Assembly (NCBI RefSeq): GCF_001423425.1
Contig: NZ_LMNX01000001.1
Coordinates: forward strand, 888,970 to 952,969
DNA: 64,000 nucleotides
Origin: Rhizobium sp. Leaf306
GTDB taxonomy: Bacteria > Pseudomonadota > Alphaproteobacteria > Rhizobiales > Rhizobiaceae
Direction of reading: 5' to 3'
Part shown: positions 1-8,514 of the stretch, piece after piece
Position numbering within the stretch: the stretch's first letter is position 1
Layout of the letters: each line of letters begins with the position of its first letter
Notes under the pieces: generated by a model
Databases searched by the model: none
What the model was told of the DNA's origin: nothing
The model's input: only the letters and a program-made list of their open reading frames with translations
Program-made: the position numbers and the translations under genes

Positions 1-658
1 GCGCCGAAAAGAGATCCGGCGAACCGCCGCTGGACCGCACCGGGCATTCGATGCCCTTTTCCGACAGAAGCGACATGGTGGTCGCCATGAACTCCTCGAC
101 GGCCTCTGCGCCACCGATGGCCGGGTAGGTCATGATGCCACCGAAGCGCAGGCCGGGCGCCGCCGCAATCTTCTCAGCGAGAGCCACCGCCTGTTCCGGC
201 GTCTGCACGCCGCAGCGTTTTGCGCCCGTATCGCATTCGATCAGGACGGTCAGCGGGCGATCGGCATCGAACGTTGCAGACAGGCCCGACACGGTCGTTT
301 CACTATCTGCGACGACGGCAAGCTTTGACAAGCGCGCATTCAGCGCCTTCAGCCGCGCAAGTTTCACCGGTCCGAGGATATTGTAGGTGATCAGGATGTC
401 GTCGAAACCGGCATCGGCGAACACTTCGGCTTCGGTGACCTTCTGGCAATTGAGGCCGACGGCGCCGGCTTCGATCTGCTGGCGGGCGACGGCTGCGATC
501 TTGTGGGTCTTGATATGCGGTCGGAACGCCTTGCCCTGCGCATCGCAGTAACCCTGCACCCGCGCAATATTGGCGGCAAGCCGATCCTCGTCGATCACAG
601 GCATCGGCGTTGCGATCTGATCGAGCGGCGTGCCGGGTTCAGGCCAGGGATAGTTCAT
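1..658 (-). CDS. DSD1-family PLP enzyme (D-threonine aldolase / D-serine dehydratase-like), partial
   Basis: The frame opens at an ATG at 658 and runs off the left edge, leaving about 219 residues of the N-terminal alanine-racemase-like barrel. The motif RPHIKTHK around residues 46-53 is the PLP-lysine signature of fold-III D-threonine aldolases and D-serine dehydratases; Lys50 is the likely Schiff-base lysine. The motifs GLNCQKVTEAE and IECDTGAKRCGV also fit this family. Such enzymes cleave or deaminate D-beta-hydroxy amino acids in the cytoplasm. It diverges from an RpiR-type regulator at 795, with RidA close by, which suggests control by that regulator and a shared role in amino acid breakdown. 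The exact substrate cannot be read from sequence. The C-terminal metal-binding half is outside the window. Confidence 0.85.
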   Translation of the reverse strand, partial: MNYPWPEPGTPLDQIATPMPVIDEDRLAANIARVQGYCDAQGKAFRPHIKTHKIAAVARQQIEAGAVGLNCQKVTEAEVFADAGFDDILITYNILGPVKLARLKALNARLSKLAVVADSETTVSGLSATFDADRPLTVLIECDTGAKRCGVQTPEQAVALAEKIAAAPGLRFGGIMTYPAIGGAEAVEEFMATTMSLLSEKGIECPVRSSGGSPDLFSA

Positions 659-729
659 GATGTAAACCTCTGTGGGCATGGCTGGTTTCGTTGATGCTTG
701 CCCGCTTTGTGCTATCAGGGCAAGAACTG

Positions 730-746
730 GTGAAATTCATTTTCAC
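730..746. promoter_or_regulatory. Palindromic operator candidate in the RpiR/D-amino-acid enzyme divergent promoter
   Basis: GTGAAATTCATTTTCAC has 6-bp inverted arms (GTGAAA/TTTCAC). It lies between two divergent genes, and related sites occur near ridA at 2081-2097 and 2153-2169. It is a plausible site for the adjacent RpiR regulator; the assignment is inference. Confidence 0.4.
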
Positions 747-794
747 GATCGTGACGTGCTTCGTTTGTGCGACCAGTTTCGAGGAAGATACCTG

Positions 795-1658
795 ATGGAC
801 CTGTTTCACGCGCTTTCCGATGAAGACGGCAGGCTCTCGAGCCTGGAGACGAAACTGGCGCAGTTCGCGCTCGCCAATGTCGATTTCGTGGTCAATTCGT
901 CGATCAGCGATCTGGCCGAGCGTGCCGGGGTTTCGCCGCCGACCGTGACAAGGTTCTGCCGCCGGCTGGGTTGCCAGGGCTATTCCGATTTCAAGGTGCA
1001 GCTGGCCAAGATGGCCTATGTCGGCCTGCGCTATCTGAAACCGGAAGCGCCGACCGCGACGGTGGAAGAGGTGGCCCAGGACATCATCTCGAAAGCCCAG
1101 AACGCGCTTTTCGACCTGCACCGGCAGCTCGATCTCGCCGCGATCGAGAAGGCGGCGCAGATGCTGCGCGGCGCCGACTTCATCCAGGCATTCGGTGCCA
1201 GCGGCAATTCCGCGATGGTCGTCAACGAGCTGCACAATCGCCTCTTTCGTCTCGGCTGCCGCATCAATGCATCGAACGACCACAACATGAACCTGATGAT
1301 CTCGGCGGCGACCCAGCCTGGCACGGTCGTGTTCGGATCGTCCTATACCGGCCGCGACATGGGTCTCGTGCAATGCCTCAAGCTGCTGCGTCAACATGGC
1401 ATTCCCACCATCGTGATGACGCAGCGGGGCTCGCCTGTCGCCGATGCGGCCGACCTGACGATCGCCATCGACATGCAGGAGGGCAAGAACATCTTCCGCC
1501 CCACCTCGACCCGCTTTGCCTATCTCGCTGCGATCGACATCCTCGCCAACATGGTCGCCTATGCCGACCGCAACATTGCGCTCAAGGCGCTGCGCAGCAT
1601 CAAGGAAGAACTGGTGCGCAACCGCGACGGCGACGACCGCCAGCTTCTCGGCGACTGA
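795..1658 (+). CDS. MurR/RpiR-family transcriptional regulator
   Basis: A 287-residue protein, normal length for the RpiR family. Residues 1-75 form the HTH_6 domain: the segment ISDLAERAGVSPPTVTRFCR is a clear helix-turn-helix. Residues about 120-260 form a SIS sugar-phosphate-binding fold, with FGASGNSAMV and GSSYTGRDMG as its loops. The start at 795 is chosen because GAGGAAG precedes it and the HTH begins right after; an upstream in-frame start at 672 would add 41 residues unlike the family. SIS domains usually sense phosphosugars, but relatives beside RidA and D-amino-acid enzymes may sense something else. It probably controls the divergent PLP enzyme and ridA. Confidence 0.9.
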   Translation: MDLFHALSDEDGRLSSLETKLAQFALANVDFVVNSSISDLAERAGVSPPTVTRFCRRLGCQGYSDFKVQLAKMAYVGLRYLKPEAPTATVEEVAQDIISKAQNALFDLHRQLDLAAIEKAAQMLRGADFIQAFGASGNSAMVVNELHNRLFRLGCRINASNDHNMNLMISAATQPGTVVFGSSYTGRDMGLVQCLKLLRQHGIPTIVMTQRGSPVADAADLTIAIDMQEGKNIFRPTSTRFAYLAAIDILANMVAYADRNIALKALRSIKEELVRNRDGDDRQLLGD

Positions 1659-1676
1659 CGGTCGTCATTGACACAA

Positions 1677-2072
1677 TCAGTCGATCGGCTTGTAGGCGAT
1701 CACGTCCATCTCGACCTTGGCATCGACCATCAGCGGCGACTGGACCGTCGAGCGTGCCGGCGGATGATCGATGAAGTGCTTCTGGAACACGGCGTTAAAG
1801 CTGGAGAAGTCACGGGCATCGTCGAGCCAGACGTTGACCTTCACGACGTCGGCGAGCGTGCAGTCCGCAAGCGCCAGCACGTCTTTGATATTGGCAACGA
1901 CCTGTTCGGTCTGGGCCACGATGCCACCGGTCACCACTTCGCCATCCACCGTCGGCACCTGTCCGGAGACATAAACGAAATCGCCGGCGCGGACCGCCTT
2001 GGCAAATGGACGTCGCTGGCCGCCCGCCTGGGCATCCGCAGCAGCGAGACGTTCGATCTTCTTCTGGCTCAC
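1677..2072 (-). CDS. ridA: RidA family protein (reactive imine/enamine deaminase-like)
   Basis: A 131-residue YjgF/YER057c/UK114 family protein. RidA enzymes hydrolyse reactive enamine/imine intermediates released by PLP-dependent dehydratases. Family landmarks are FVYVSGQVPTVDGEVVTGG, QTEQVVANIKDVLALA, VVKVNVWL and STVQSPLMVDAKVEMDVIAY. The expected active-site arginine is contributed by the segment PPARSTVQ. It sits tail-to-tail with the RpiR regulator (18-base gap) and near a PLP enzyme that would make imine products, so the three genes form a sensible set. The start codon is GTG with a purine-rich GGAGAG upstream. Confidence 0.9.
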   Translation of the reverse strand: MSQKKIERLAAADAQAGGQRRPFAKAVRAGDFVYVSGQVPTVDGEVVTGGIVAQTEQVVANIKDVLALADCTLADVVKVNVWLDDARDFSSFNAVFQKHFIDHPPARSTVQSPLMVDAKVEMDVIAYKPID

Positions 2073-2080
2073 GAGGCTCT

Positions 2081-2169
2081 CCGTAATTTATTTTCACCGA
2101 TCACGGGTCTAGCACTGCCGAGATGCGGATTTCCAGCACCTCGGGGGAATACGAGAAAATTATTTACGG
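2081..2169. promoter_or_regulatory. Two inverted copies of an RpiR-operator-like motif upstream of ridA
   Basis: The plus strand at 2081-2097 reads CCGTAATTTATTTTCAC, matching the palindrome at 730-746 at 13 of 17 positions. The complement of 2153-2169 reads CCGTAAATAATTTTCTC, matching the first at 14 of 17. The sites lie just upstream of ridA and beyond the end of the GGDEF/EAL gene. A shared regulator is inferred. Confidence 0.4.
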
Positions 2170-2189
2170 TAGTTGAAACTGCTCGGATA

Positions 2190-3968
2190 TCAGCGACGCC
2201 TTGCCGAAGACGCGCGCGAACCGGTCGGCGCCGTCGTATGGCGCTTCTCCAAGCGCTTCTCGACGACATGTGCCGGCTCCGGCCGGCCAAAGGCAAAACC
2301 TTGCAACAGGTCAACGCCAAGACTTGCCAGCACGTCCGCATGGCCGAGCGTTTCGACGCCCTCGGCGACGACTTCCATGTCCAGCGTCCGGGCGATATCG
2401 ACCAGTGCGGCGACCAGGCGCTGCTGGGGCAGGCCATCCAGCATGGGCAGGATGAGCTGCCGATCAATCTTGACGCGGTCCGGGCGAAGCTTGATCAACC
2501 CGAGCAGTGAGGCATGACCCGAACCGAGATCGTCGATCTCGATTTCGATCCCAAGCGACCGGATGGCATCGATATTGGCTCTAATCTCCGGTGTGAGCTC
2601 ATCGAGGAAGATCGTCTCGACCAGTTCGAAACTCACCTGGCCTGCTGGGATATCGAGACGCTTGAGCTTTTCCTCGAGATCAGGATCGGAGAGGCGGGAG
2701 GCCGACATGTTGACGGACACGCGCGGCAGAGCAAATCCCTCGGCTTGCCATCGCCTCAAGTCGGCAAGGACGAGGCGCAGCATGATTTCGTCGATTTCGT
2801 CGATCAACCCGTTCGTCACCGCAGTCGGCAAAAATGCGCCGGGCGGCTTCAACTCTTCTCCATGTTTCCACCGCACCAGCGCTTCGAGGCCCTTGATCGC
2901 GCGGGTCCGGGCATCGACCTGTACCTGGTAGAACGGCACGAAATTGCCGTTGGTGATGGCGCTGCGCAGCTCGTAGAGGATGTGTTTCTCAGCGATCGAT
3001 GCGGCTGCCATGGCGGGCGAGAACCATTCGGCGCGGTTGCGTCCGTTTCTCTTGGCCTCATAGAGCGCGAGATCGGAACAGGCGAGCAGTCCGGTGACAT
3101 CCGACGCCGAGGTTTGCGCCACGCCCATCGAACAGGTGACAACGACATTCTTGCCGTTGAGAAGAACGGGTGATTGTAGCTCGGCGCGGATTTCGGCGAC
3201 GATCTTCTCCATCGCGTTGAGGCCGCGGTCCATCGAAACGATGGCGAATTCGTCACCCCCCAGCCGCGCCACGATATCTCCCGGGCGGCTTGCCTGCTTC
3301 AGGATCGACGCGACATGGGCGATGACCACATCTCCACAGGCGTGGCCATATCGGTCGTTGATTTCCTTAAAGTTATCGACGTCGAGATGGCACAGCGACA
3401 CGAAGTCCAGCTCACCCCGTTTTGCAAGGCTGGCACATATCGCGTCGAAGCTGCGGCGGTTGAGAAGTCCGGTCAGGTGGTCGTGGTCAGCAGCATAGCG
3501 CGCTTCGGCGCGGCTCTGGTCTGCGGCTTCCCGCTCTTCCGCCAGTTGATGGCTTCGCATCACATCGTCGGTGACATCCCATTCCGCGCCGACGAAGCAT
3601 GGCTCACCATTCCCGTCGATGAAGAACTTTGCGCGTGAGCGAAGGTGGCGAATGGAACCATCCTGGCGGATGATCCTGAACTGCGACGCATAGTCTTCGC
3701 GGTTTTCGATTGCCTTTTCGAAGTGCGCATTGGCGGCATCTCGGTCGTCTGGGTGGACGCATTCGAGCCACACCACATCCGTCGGTCCCTTCGGGACACC
3801 GTAGAGCTCCTGTAGCTGCTCATCCCACCGGGTCTGGTTCTTGCGCAGATTGTGCTGCCAGATGCCGATGCCGGAAGCCTCCAAAGCAACATTCAACTGG
3901 CGCAGGAGGTCGTCCAGTTCGTTGTTCGTCCAGATGCGTTTGTTTTCCATGGCTTGCTCTGCCGACAT
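2190..3968 (-). CDS. PAS-GGDEF-EAL cyclic-di-GMP signalling protein
   Basis: About 592 residues and soluble, with no membrane segment. Residues about 20-135 are a PAS/PAC sensor domain. A GGDEF domain follows (residues about 155-320) with an intact GGDEF motif near residue 237, so diguanylate cyclase activity is possible. The C-terminal EAL domain has LEALVRW, the DDLGSGHASL metal/lid segment, KIDRQLI and VVAEGVET, so phosphodiesterase activity is also possible. Either activity may dominate. In-frame starts exist at 3983 (TTG), 3968 (ATG) and 3950 (ATG); none has a strong ribosome-binding site, and 3968 is a compromise. It appears to be monocistronic. Confidence 0.92.
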   Translation of the reverse strand: MSAEQAMENKRIWTNNELDDLLRQLNVALEASGIGIWQHNLRKNQTRWDEQLQELYGVPKGPTDVVWLECVHPDDRDAANAHFEKAIENREDYASQFRIIRQDGSIRHLRSRAKFFIDGNGEPCFVGAEWDVTDDVMRSHQLAEEREAADQSRAEARYAADHDHLTGLLNRRSFDAICASLAKRGELDFVSLCHLDVDNFKEINDRYGHACGDVVIAHVASILKQASRPGDIVARLGGDEFAIVSMDRGLNAMEKIVAEIRAELQSPVLLNGKNVVVTCSMGVAQTSASDVTGLLACSDLALYEAKRNGRNRAEWFSPAMAAASIAEKHILYELRSAITNGNFVPFYQVQVDARTRAIKGLEALVRWKHGEELKPPGAFLPTAVTNGLIDEIDEIMLRLVLADLRRWQAEGFALPRVSVNMSASRLSDPDLEEKLKRLDIPAGQVSFELVETIFLDELTPEIRANIDAIRSLGIEIEIDDLGSGHASLLGLIKLRPDRVKIDRQLILPMLDGLPQQRLVAALVDIARTLDMEVVAEGVETLGHADVLASLGVDLLQGFAFGRPEPAHVVEKRLEKRHTTAPTGSRASSARRR

Positions 3969-4121
3969 CAGTGGCGACGACAATAACAGCCATTACTTAG
4001 CGAATACTAAAACAATGTGCACGTGTTATTATGAGGGAGCTCTACCCTTTAAACACCGGCGATCCGCGTCAGCGAGATAGCTCAGGCCGTTCGCGACCGC
4101 CGAGCAACGCCGATTCGGCGA

Positions 4122-4325
4122 TCAACCGAACATCGGGAACTTGGAACGTATGTTTTCGATGTAATACTGTCCTGGCGACCGGGACCCTGCCAATTGCTGG
4201 AACACCTGCACGGGTACCGTCTCGAATTCGCGAATTTGCCCGTTTTTCATGAACAGCCGGAGACGCTCTGCACTTTCATCATAAGCAGCAGCATCGAAGA
4301 GAGATGAGTTTAGCTCTGCTTGCAT
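4122..4325 (-). CDS. KTSC domain-containing small protein
   Basis: A 67-residue protein matching the KTSC domain, a roughly 60-residue module also found at the C terminus of some lysyl-tRNA synthetases. Visible landmarks are the N-terminal AAYDESAERLRLFMKNGQ strand pair, FETVPVQVFQQL and SPGQYYIENIRSKF. GGAG lies upstream of the ATG. Function of free-standing KTSC proteins is unknown. The flanking DNA (4326-4495) is AT-rich with no further gene seen. Confidence 0.8.
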   Translation of the reverse strand: MQAELNSSLFDAAAYDESAERLRLFMKNGQIREFETVPVQVFQQLAGSRSPGQYYIENIRSKFPMFG

Positions 4326-4495
4326 AATCGCACTCCTTGAACGGAGACAATAATGCAGTGCAGCATAAAAATTGCAAGAAAATTTAAGCTTAATTAAGTA
4401 ATCGAGATGCTCACGCTCTCTTCGTTGCTTTCACATGAAATTCGGAGGAACTAGCAATTTCCGAGCCCTACTTTTGAGGCTGATCCCGATCCACC

Positions 4496-5263
4496 TCAAA
4501 ACAATCCAGGCAGCTTGGCGGTCGTCTCATGGTCGCCTGAGGCCTCGAAATCAGAGAGGCGAACGAATTCTGCGCCTCTGTTTTTCAGATCAACCAGTGC
4601 ACGAGCGACCCCCTCGCCGGCGGCATGAGTCGGCTGGTTGATGTGTGAAATCACCACATCGCCATCCTTGGCAGCAGCAATCCGCTTTTCGGCAGCCGCG
4701 GCCCCGAGGAGCGAGCCATCATCGCCGTTCAGCGAATAGCCGGCGATCTTGAAACCCATGGCCCGGATCTCCCGGATGGCCGAGAGATCATATTTTGCCG
4801 TCGCGCCGCGAAACCAGTGCGGTCTCGGAAGACCGGCTGCAAGCATGGCGTCGGCTCCTCTCCCCACCTCGCGGCCGACAGCTTCAGGCGAGCCTGCGGA
4901 CGGTATGCCATAGATCGCGACCGGAATATCGACTGCGGGAATGTGGTTCTCGCCGTGATTTTCCAGCTCGAAGAGATCGCTGTTTTCACGCAGAACAGCG
5001 ACGGTTTCCGGATTGTGCTTCAGCCACCGTGACGTGACGAAGATCGTTGCGGGAATTCTTTCACGAACCAGCGTGGTCAGAATACGCTCGTCGGCCTTGC
5101 CCATGCAGGCATCGAAGGTAAGGGCAACACGGATGTGTTTCGCATTTCCCGCAGGCGCCACCGTCAGACGCGGTTCGACCAGTTTCTGAACCGCCAGAGT
5201 GTCTGCCTTCGCCAAAGGCGCAAGACAGCAAAGGAGGATTGCGGCGGTGGACAAGAGGCGCAT
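4496..5263 (-). CDS. Exported polysaccharide deacetylase (NodB-homology) family protein
   Basis: A 255-residue protein with a clear signal peptide (MRLLSTAAILLCCLAPLAKA), so periplasmic or secreted. The NodB-type core is visible: VALTFDACMGKADERI carries the catalytic-base Asp in TFDA, where typical family members read TFDDG; ENHGENHI holds the metal-binding histidines; WFRGATAKYD is motif 3 (RxPxG-like, altered); GYSLNGDD is motif 4; DVVISHINQPTHAAGEG is motif 5. The variants place it in the divergent TFDA branch of carbohydrate esterase family 4. It may de-N-acetylate cell-wall or surface glycans. The start at 5263 is used because the signal peptide begins there; a longer frame reaches 5353. 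Confidence 0.85.
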   Translation of the reverse strand: MRLLSTAAILLCCLAPLAKADTLAVQKLVEPRLTVAPAGNAKHIRVALTFDACMGKADERILTTLVRERIPATIFVTSRWLKHNPETVAVLRENSDLFELENHGENHIPAVDIPVAIYGIPSAGSPEAVGREVGRGADAMLAAGLPRPHWFRGATAKYDLSAIREIRAMGFKIAGYSLNGDDGSLLGAAAAEKRIAAAKDGDVVISHINQPTHAAGEGVARALVDLKNRGAEFVRLSDFEASGDHETTAKLPGLF

Positions 5264-5383
5264 GGTCAGTTTCCGCAGGATCGGGTTGTTCCAGGATCCC
5301 GCTTTTAATCCCCTGCACGCCATTCGACCATGCGCATTCTCACGTATCAGCAATGCGGCCGCATCACTGCATCATGCTTGCGC

Positions 5384-6418
5384 TCAGAAGCTCGCCGACG
5401 CGAGCCGGGTGCGGATCGCACGGATGCTTTCCGGACGGCGATCGCCCAGTTCCCGTTCCCAGCGGATTGCGGTTTCGACGATCAGGTCGAGATCGTCGTG
5501 GCGCGGGGTCCATTCAAGAAGGCGCCGGGCGAGCGTCGCATTGGCGACGACGCTTGCTGCATCGCCCGGGCGACGCGGGCCGTAGTTGATGTCGAACCCG
5601 CGGGCTCCGGCTTTCTTGACCGCTTCGAGCACTTCCAGCACCGAATAGCCGCGCCCATAACCGCAATTGGCAATCAGCGGTTCGCCGCCACGACGCAGAT
5701 AGCTCAGTGCCTTCAAGTGCGCTTCGACCAGATCGGTCACATGTATGTAGTCGCGCACACCGGTACCATCGGCTGTCGGATAATCGGTGCCATAGACATC
5801 GACGCCGCGGCGCTTGCCGAGAGCCGCCTCGCAGGCAATCTTGATGAGATGCGTCGCACCTTCCGTGGAAAGACCGGTGCGCCCAAGCGGATCAGCACCG
5901 GCGACGTTGAAGTAGCGCAGCGCGACGAAGCGGAAATCATGGGCTGCAGCCGCATCGCGCAGCATCAGTTCGGACATCAGCTTGGATTGACCGTAGGGGT
6001 TTTTCGGCAGCGTCGGCGCGCTTTCCAGAACCGGCGTATCATCCTTCTGATCGCCGTAGACGGCGGCGGTGGACGAGAAGACAAAATGCTTGATGCCCGC
6101 TTCGACGGCGGCTGCCGCCAGGAAGCGGGTCTTGCCGGTATTGTTCTCGTAATAATCCAGCGGATGCGCGACCGATTGTGGCACGACGATCGAGCCTGCG
6201 AAATGCAGGATGGCGTCGATGTCATTTTCAGCAAAGATCTGCTTGAGGATGATGGAATCGCCGACATCACCCAGATAGAAGCGCGCCTCGTCCGGAACCG
6301 CCCAGCGAAAGCCTGTCGACAGCCGGTCGAGCACGACGACATCCTCGCCAGCGTCGAGCAGCGCCCAGACCATGTGACTTCCGATATACCCTGCACCACC
6401 CGTGACCAGAACAGCCAT
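5384..6418 (-). CDS. galE: UDP-glucose 4-epimerase
   Basis: A 344-residue short-chain epimerase. It has the NAD-binding GGAGYIGSH motif at residues 7-15, the SSTAAVYGDQ region, the catalytic YGQSK motif and the substrate-loop segment RYFNVAGADP. It interconverts UDP-glucose and UDP-galactose, supplying galactose for exopolysaccharide and LPS. AGGGGCGAGAAAATG gives a strong ribosome-binding site for the start at 6418, so the in-frame upstream start at 6457 is rejected. A polysaccharide deacetylase gene lies 120 bases downstream on the same strand. Confidence 0.95.
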   Translation of the reverse strand: MAVLVTGGAGYIGSHMVWALLDAGEDVVVLDRLSTGFRWAVPDEARFYLGDVGDSIILKQIFAENDIDAILHFAGSIVVPQSVAHPLDYYENNTGKTRFLAAAAVEAGIKHFVFSSTAAVYGDQKDDTPVLESAPTLPKNPYGQSKLMSELMLRDAAAAHDFRFVALRYFNVAGADPLGRTGLSTEGATHLIKIACEAALGKRRGVDVYGTDYPTADGTGVRDYIHVTDLVEAHLKALSYLRRGGEPLIANCGYGRGYSVLEVLEAVKKAGARGFDINYGPRRPGDAASVVANATLARRLLEWTPRHDDLDLIVETAIRWERELGDRRPESIRAIRTRLASASF

Positions 6419-6583
6419 TTTCTCGCCCCTGCTTTTTTCTTTCGCAGAGAGAAACACGGCCGTTCTTCAGCAAACCTTACCACCGGGCGGGGCCGCCGGG
6501 TTTAACGCGGAACACGGAAAACACGGCGTTCAGGCGATCGATAAAATTTTACAGACCGCCCTCTTTGCGGTGATGGAGCGGGG

Positions 6584-7759
6584 TTAGAGGCGCTTGATAT
6601 AGTCCGCCAACCGACCGGCGGCTTCTTCGACATGGGCCGAATTGCGCAGAAAACAGGCCCGCAGAAACAGTTCGCCACCCTCTCCGAAGGCAGAACCGGG
6701 CGCCAGCGCCACGCCGATCTTGTCGACGATGTCCATTGCCGTCAGGCGGCTGTCGGTTACGCCATCCACCTTGAGGAAGGCGTAGATCGCACCATCGGGT
6801 TTCAGCGTCTGCACGCGGTTGGTGGCGATCAGCGCATCGCAGAGGATATCGCGACCGGCCACGGCGCGGGCCACGTTCTCGTTGACGAAGGCATCGCCTT
6901 CGTTGAGCGCCACCACCGCGCCGCGCTGCATGAACTGGGCGACGCCCGAGTTGGAATACTGGATGAGGTTTTCGATCACCTGCCCCATTTCCGGCGGAGC
7001 CACCAGCCAGCCCATGCGCCAGCCGGTCATCGACCAATTCTTGGAGAAGGAATTTGCGAAGATGATCCGATCGCCCTCTTCCATGATGTCGAGGAAGGAC
7101 GGAGCCCTTGCCGCACCACCGTAGTAGTAACGGGCATAGATCTCGTCGGCGATGATCCAGATCCCATGTTTGCGGGCGAGCGTCAGAATGTCTCGGAGAT
7201 CATCAAGCGTTGCCGTCCAGCCGGTCGGGTTGGCGGGCGTATTGATAAAAAGGCCACGTGTCTTTGGTGTGATCGCAGCGTCCAGCGTGTCGAGATCGAG
7301 AGACCAGCCGCCGCCGGTAAAGGCAAGCGGCAGGCCGATGGCGGAAGCGCCGGAAATCTCGATCGCGGAGATGATGTTCGGCCAGGTCGGCGAGAGGTAG
7401 ATCAGTTCATCGCCCGGCGAGGCGATCGCCTGCACGGCCATCATGATCGCGTGCATGCCGGAGCCGGTGACATAGAAATGCTCTGACGACAGCGTCTTTG
7501 AAAAATGCCGCGTGTAATAGTCTGACAGTGCCTGGCGCAGTTCGGGAATTCCGCGCTGCCAAGTATAGAAGGTCTCACCGCCCAGAAGCGCGCTCGATGC
7601 CGCCTGATTGATGAAATCCGGGCTCGGCAGGTCGCCCTCGCCTGCCCATAGCGGGATCAGGTCGCGGCGGCCACCGGCGCGGGCGTGATTGATGATCTCG
7701 ACAATACCGCTTTCGGGAGTGGAGACGGCCCGCGGGCTGAGACTTGCAATGATCGACAT
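6584..7759 (-). CDS. PLP-dependent class I/II aminotransferase
   Basis: A 391-residue fold-type I aminotransferase of the AspC/MalY-like group. Landmarks are the NTPANPTGWTATLDDL segment, IIADEIYARYYY with the conserved Asp and Tyr, SFSKNWSMTGWRMGW with the PLP lysine, and the C-terminal LRACFLRNS arginine region that binds the alpha-carboxylate. It transfers amino groups between an amino acid and a 2-oxo acid; the substrate is not predictable. It is probably a separate transcription unit, about 160 bases upstream of galE. Confidence 0.9.
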   Translation of the reverse strand: MSIIASLSPRAVSTPESGIVEIINHARAGGRRDLIPLWAGEGDLPSPDFINQAASSALLGGETFYTWQRGIPELRQALSDYYTRHFSKTLSSEHFYVTGSGMHAIMMAVQAIASPGDELIYLSPTWPNIISAIEISGASAIGLPLAFTGGGWSLDLDTLDAAITPKTRGLFINTPANPTGWTATLDDLRDILTLARKHGIWIIADEIYARYYYGGAARAPSFLDIMEEGDRIIFANSFSKNWSMTGWRMGWLVAPPEMGQVIENLIQYSNSGVAQFMQRGAVVALNEGDAFVNENVARAVAGRDILCDALIATNRVQTLKPDGAIYAFLKVDGVTDSRLTAMDIVDKIGVALAPGSAFGEGGELFLRACFLRNSAHVEEAAGRLADYIKRL

Positions 7760-7832
7760 GGTTCCTGAACATTTCCCTATGCTTTCATTCTGTTTAGCGC
7801 AGAGAACTCGGAAAATCCCATGACAATCCGTG

Positions 7833-7867
7833 GATCGGCGATCGTTTTTCTTGATGGATCGCCGATC
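7833..7867. repeat. 11-bp perfect inverted repeat downstream of mscL
   Basis: GATCGGCGATC (7833-7843) and its exact reverse complement GATCGCCGATC (7857-7867) are separated by 13 bases. It lies just past the mscL stop on the minus strand and before the aminotransferase gene. It could fold as a transcript-end hairpin, but no T-tract follows, so an intrinsic terminator is uncertain. Confidence 0.55.
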
Positions 7868-7883
7868 TGTTGACGCGGTTGGA

Positions 7884-8327
7884 TTACCGGATCGGGTTAC
7901 CCGTCTTCAGAATATCGCGGATTTCCGACAGCAGCTGGATATCGGCCGGCGGCGGGGCCGGTGTGGCATCCGCAGGCTTCTTTTCTTCCATGGCGCGGAG
8001 CTTGTTCACGCCCTTGACCATGAGGAAGATGATGAAGGCGAGGATGAGAAAGTTGATCGCGACCGTGATGAAGCTGCCATAGGCGAAGACGGCGCCCTGC
8101 TTGCGGGCTTCTTCCAGCGAGGGCGCTGTGACCGCACTCGACAGCGCCACGAAGTAGTTGGAAAAGTCGAAGCCACCGCCTGTCACGGCACCTACGACCG
8201 GCATGACGAGATCGTTGACCAGTGATGTGACGATGCCGGTAAAGGCGCCGCCGATGATGATGCCGACGGCGAGATCGACGACATTGCCCTTGGCGATAAA
8301 GGAACGGAATTCGGAAACAACGGACAT
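7884..8327 (-). CDS. mscL: Large-conductance mechanosensitive channel MscL
   Basis: A 147-residue inner-membrane channel that opens under high membrane tension during hypo-osmotic shock. The N-terminal amphipathic helix ([18 protein letters not shown]), the pore-lining TM1 with [20 protein letters not shown]2 ([18 protein letters not shown]) and a charged C-terminal helix are all present. The start at 8327 gives the standard length; an in-frame start at 8369 would add 14 residues. The Pro/Ala stretch near residues 115-125 is a normal cytoplasmic linker. Confidence 0.95.
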   Translation of the reverse strand: MSVVSEFRSFIAKGNVVDLAVGIIIGGAFTGIVTSLVNDLVMPVVGAVTGGGFDFSNYFVALSSAVTAPSLEEARKQGAVFAYGSFITVAINFLILAFIIFLMVKGVNKLRAMEEKKPADATPAPPPADIQLLSEIRDILKTGNPIR

Positions 8328-8514
8328 AGCATTACCCCTGCTGCTCGGGTTGTTGATCCGCCCCAACATAGTGCATCACCACTTGCTGAAAAGGTGAAAA
8401 AGACAGAGACTTAAAGATGACCAGGCATTGGACTTTTTGCCAATGCCGCGGCGATTTGCAAACCCTTGCTTTTGACCTAATCTCATCCGCGTCGCGGCAT
8501 TGCGGGGAGGAGAC

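Noticed and set aside
5330..6505. 391-residue plus-strand frame opposite galE
   Set aside because: GalE on the minus strand has all catalytic motifs; this is its mirror.
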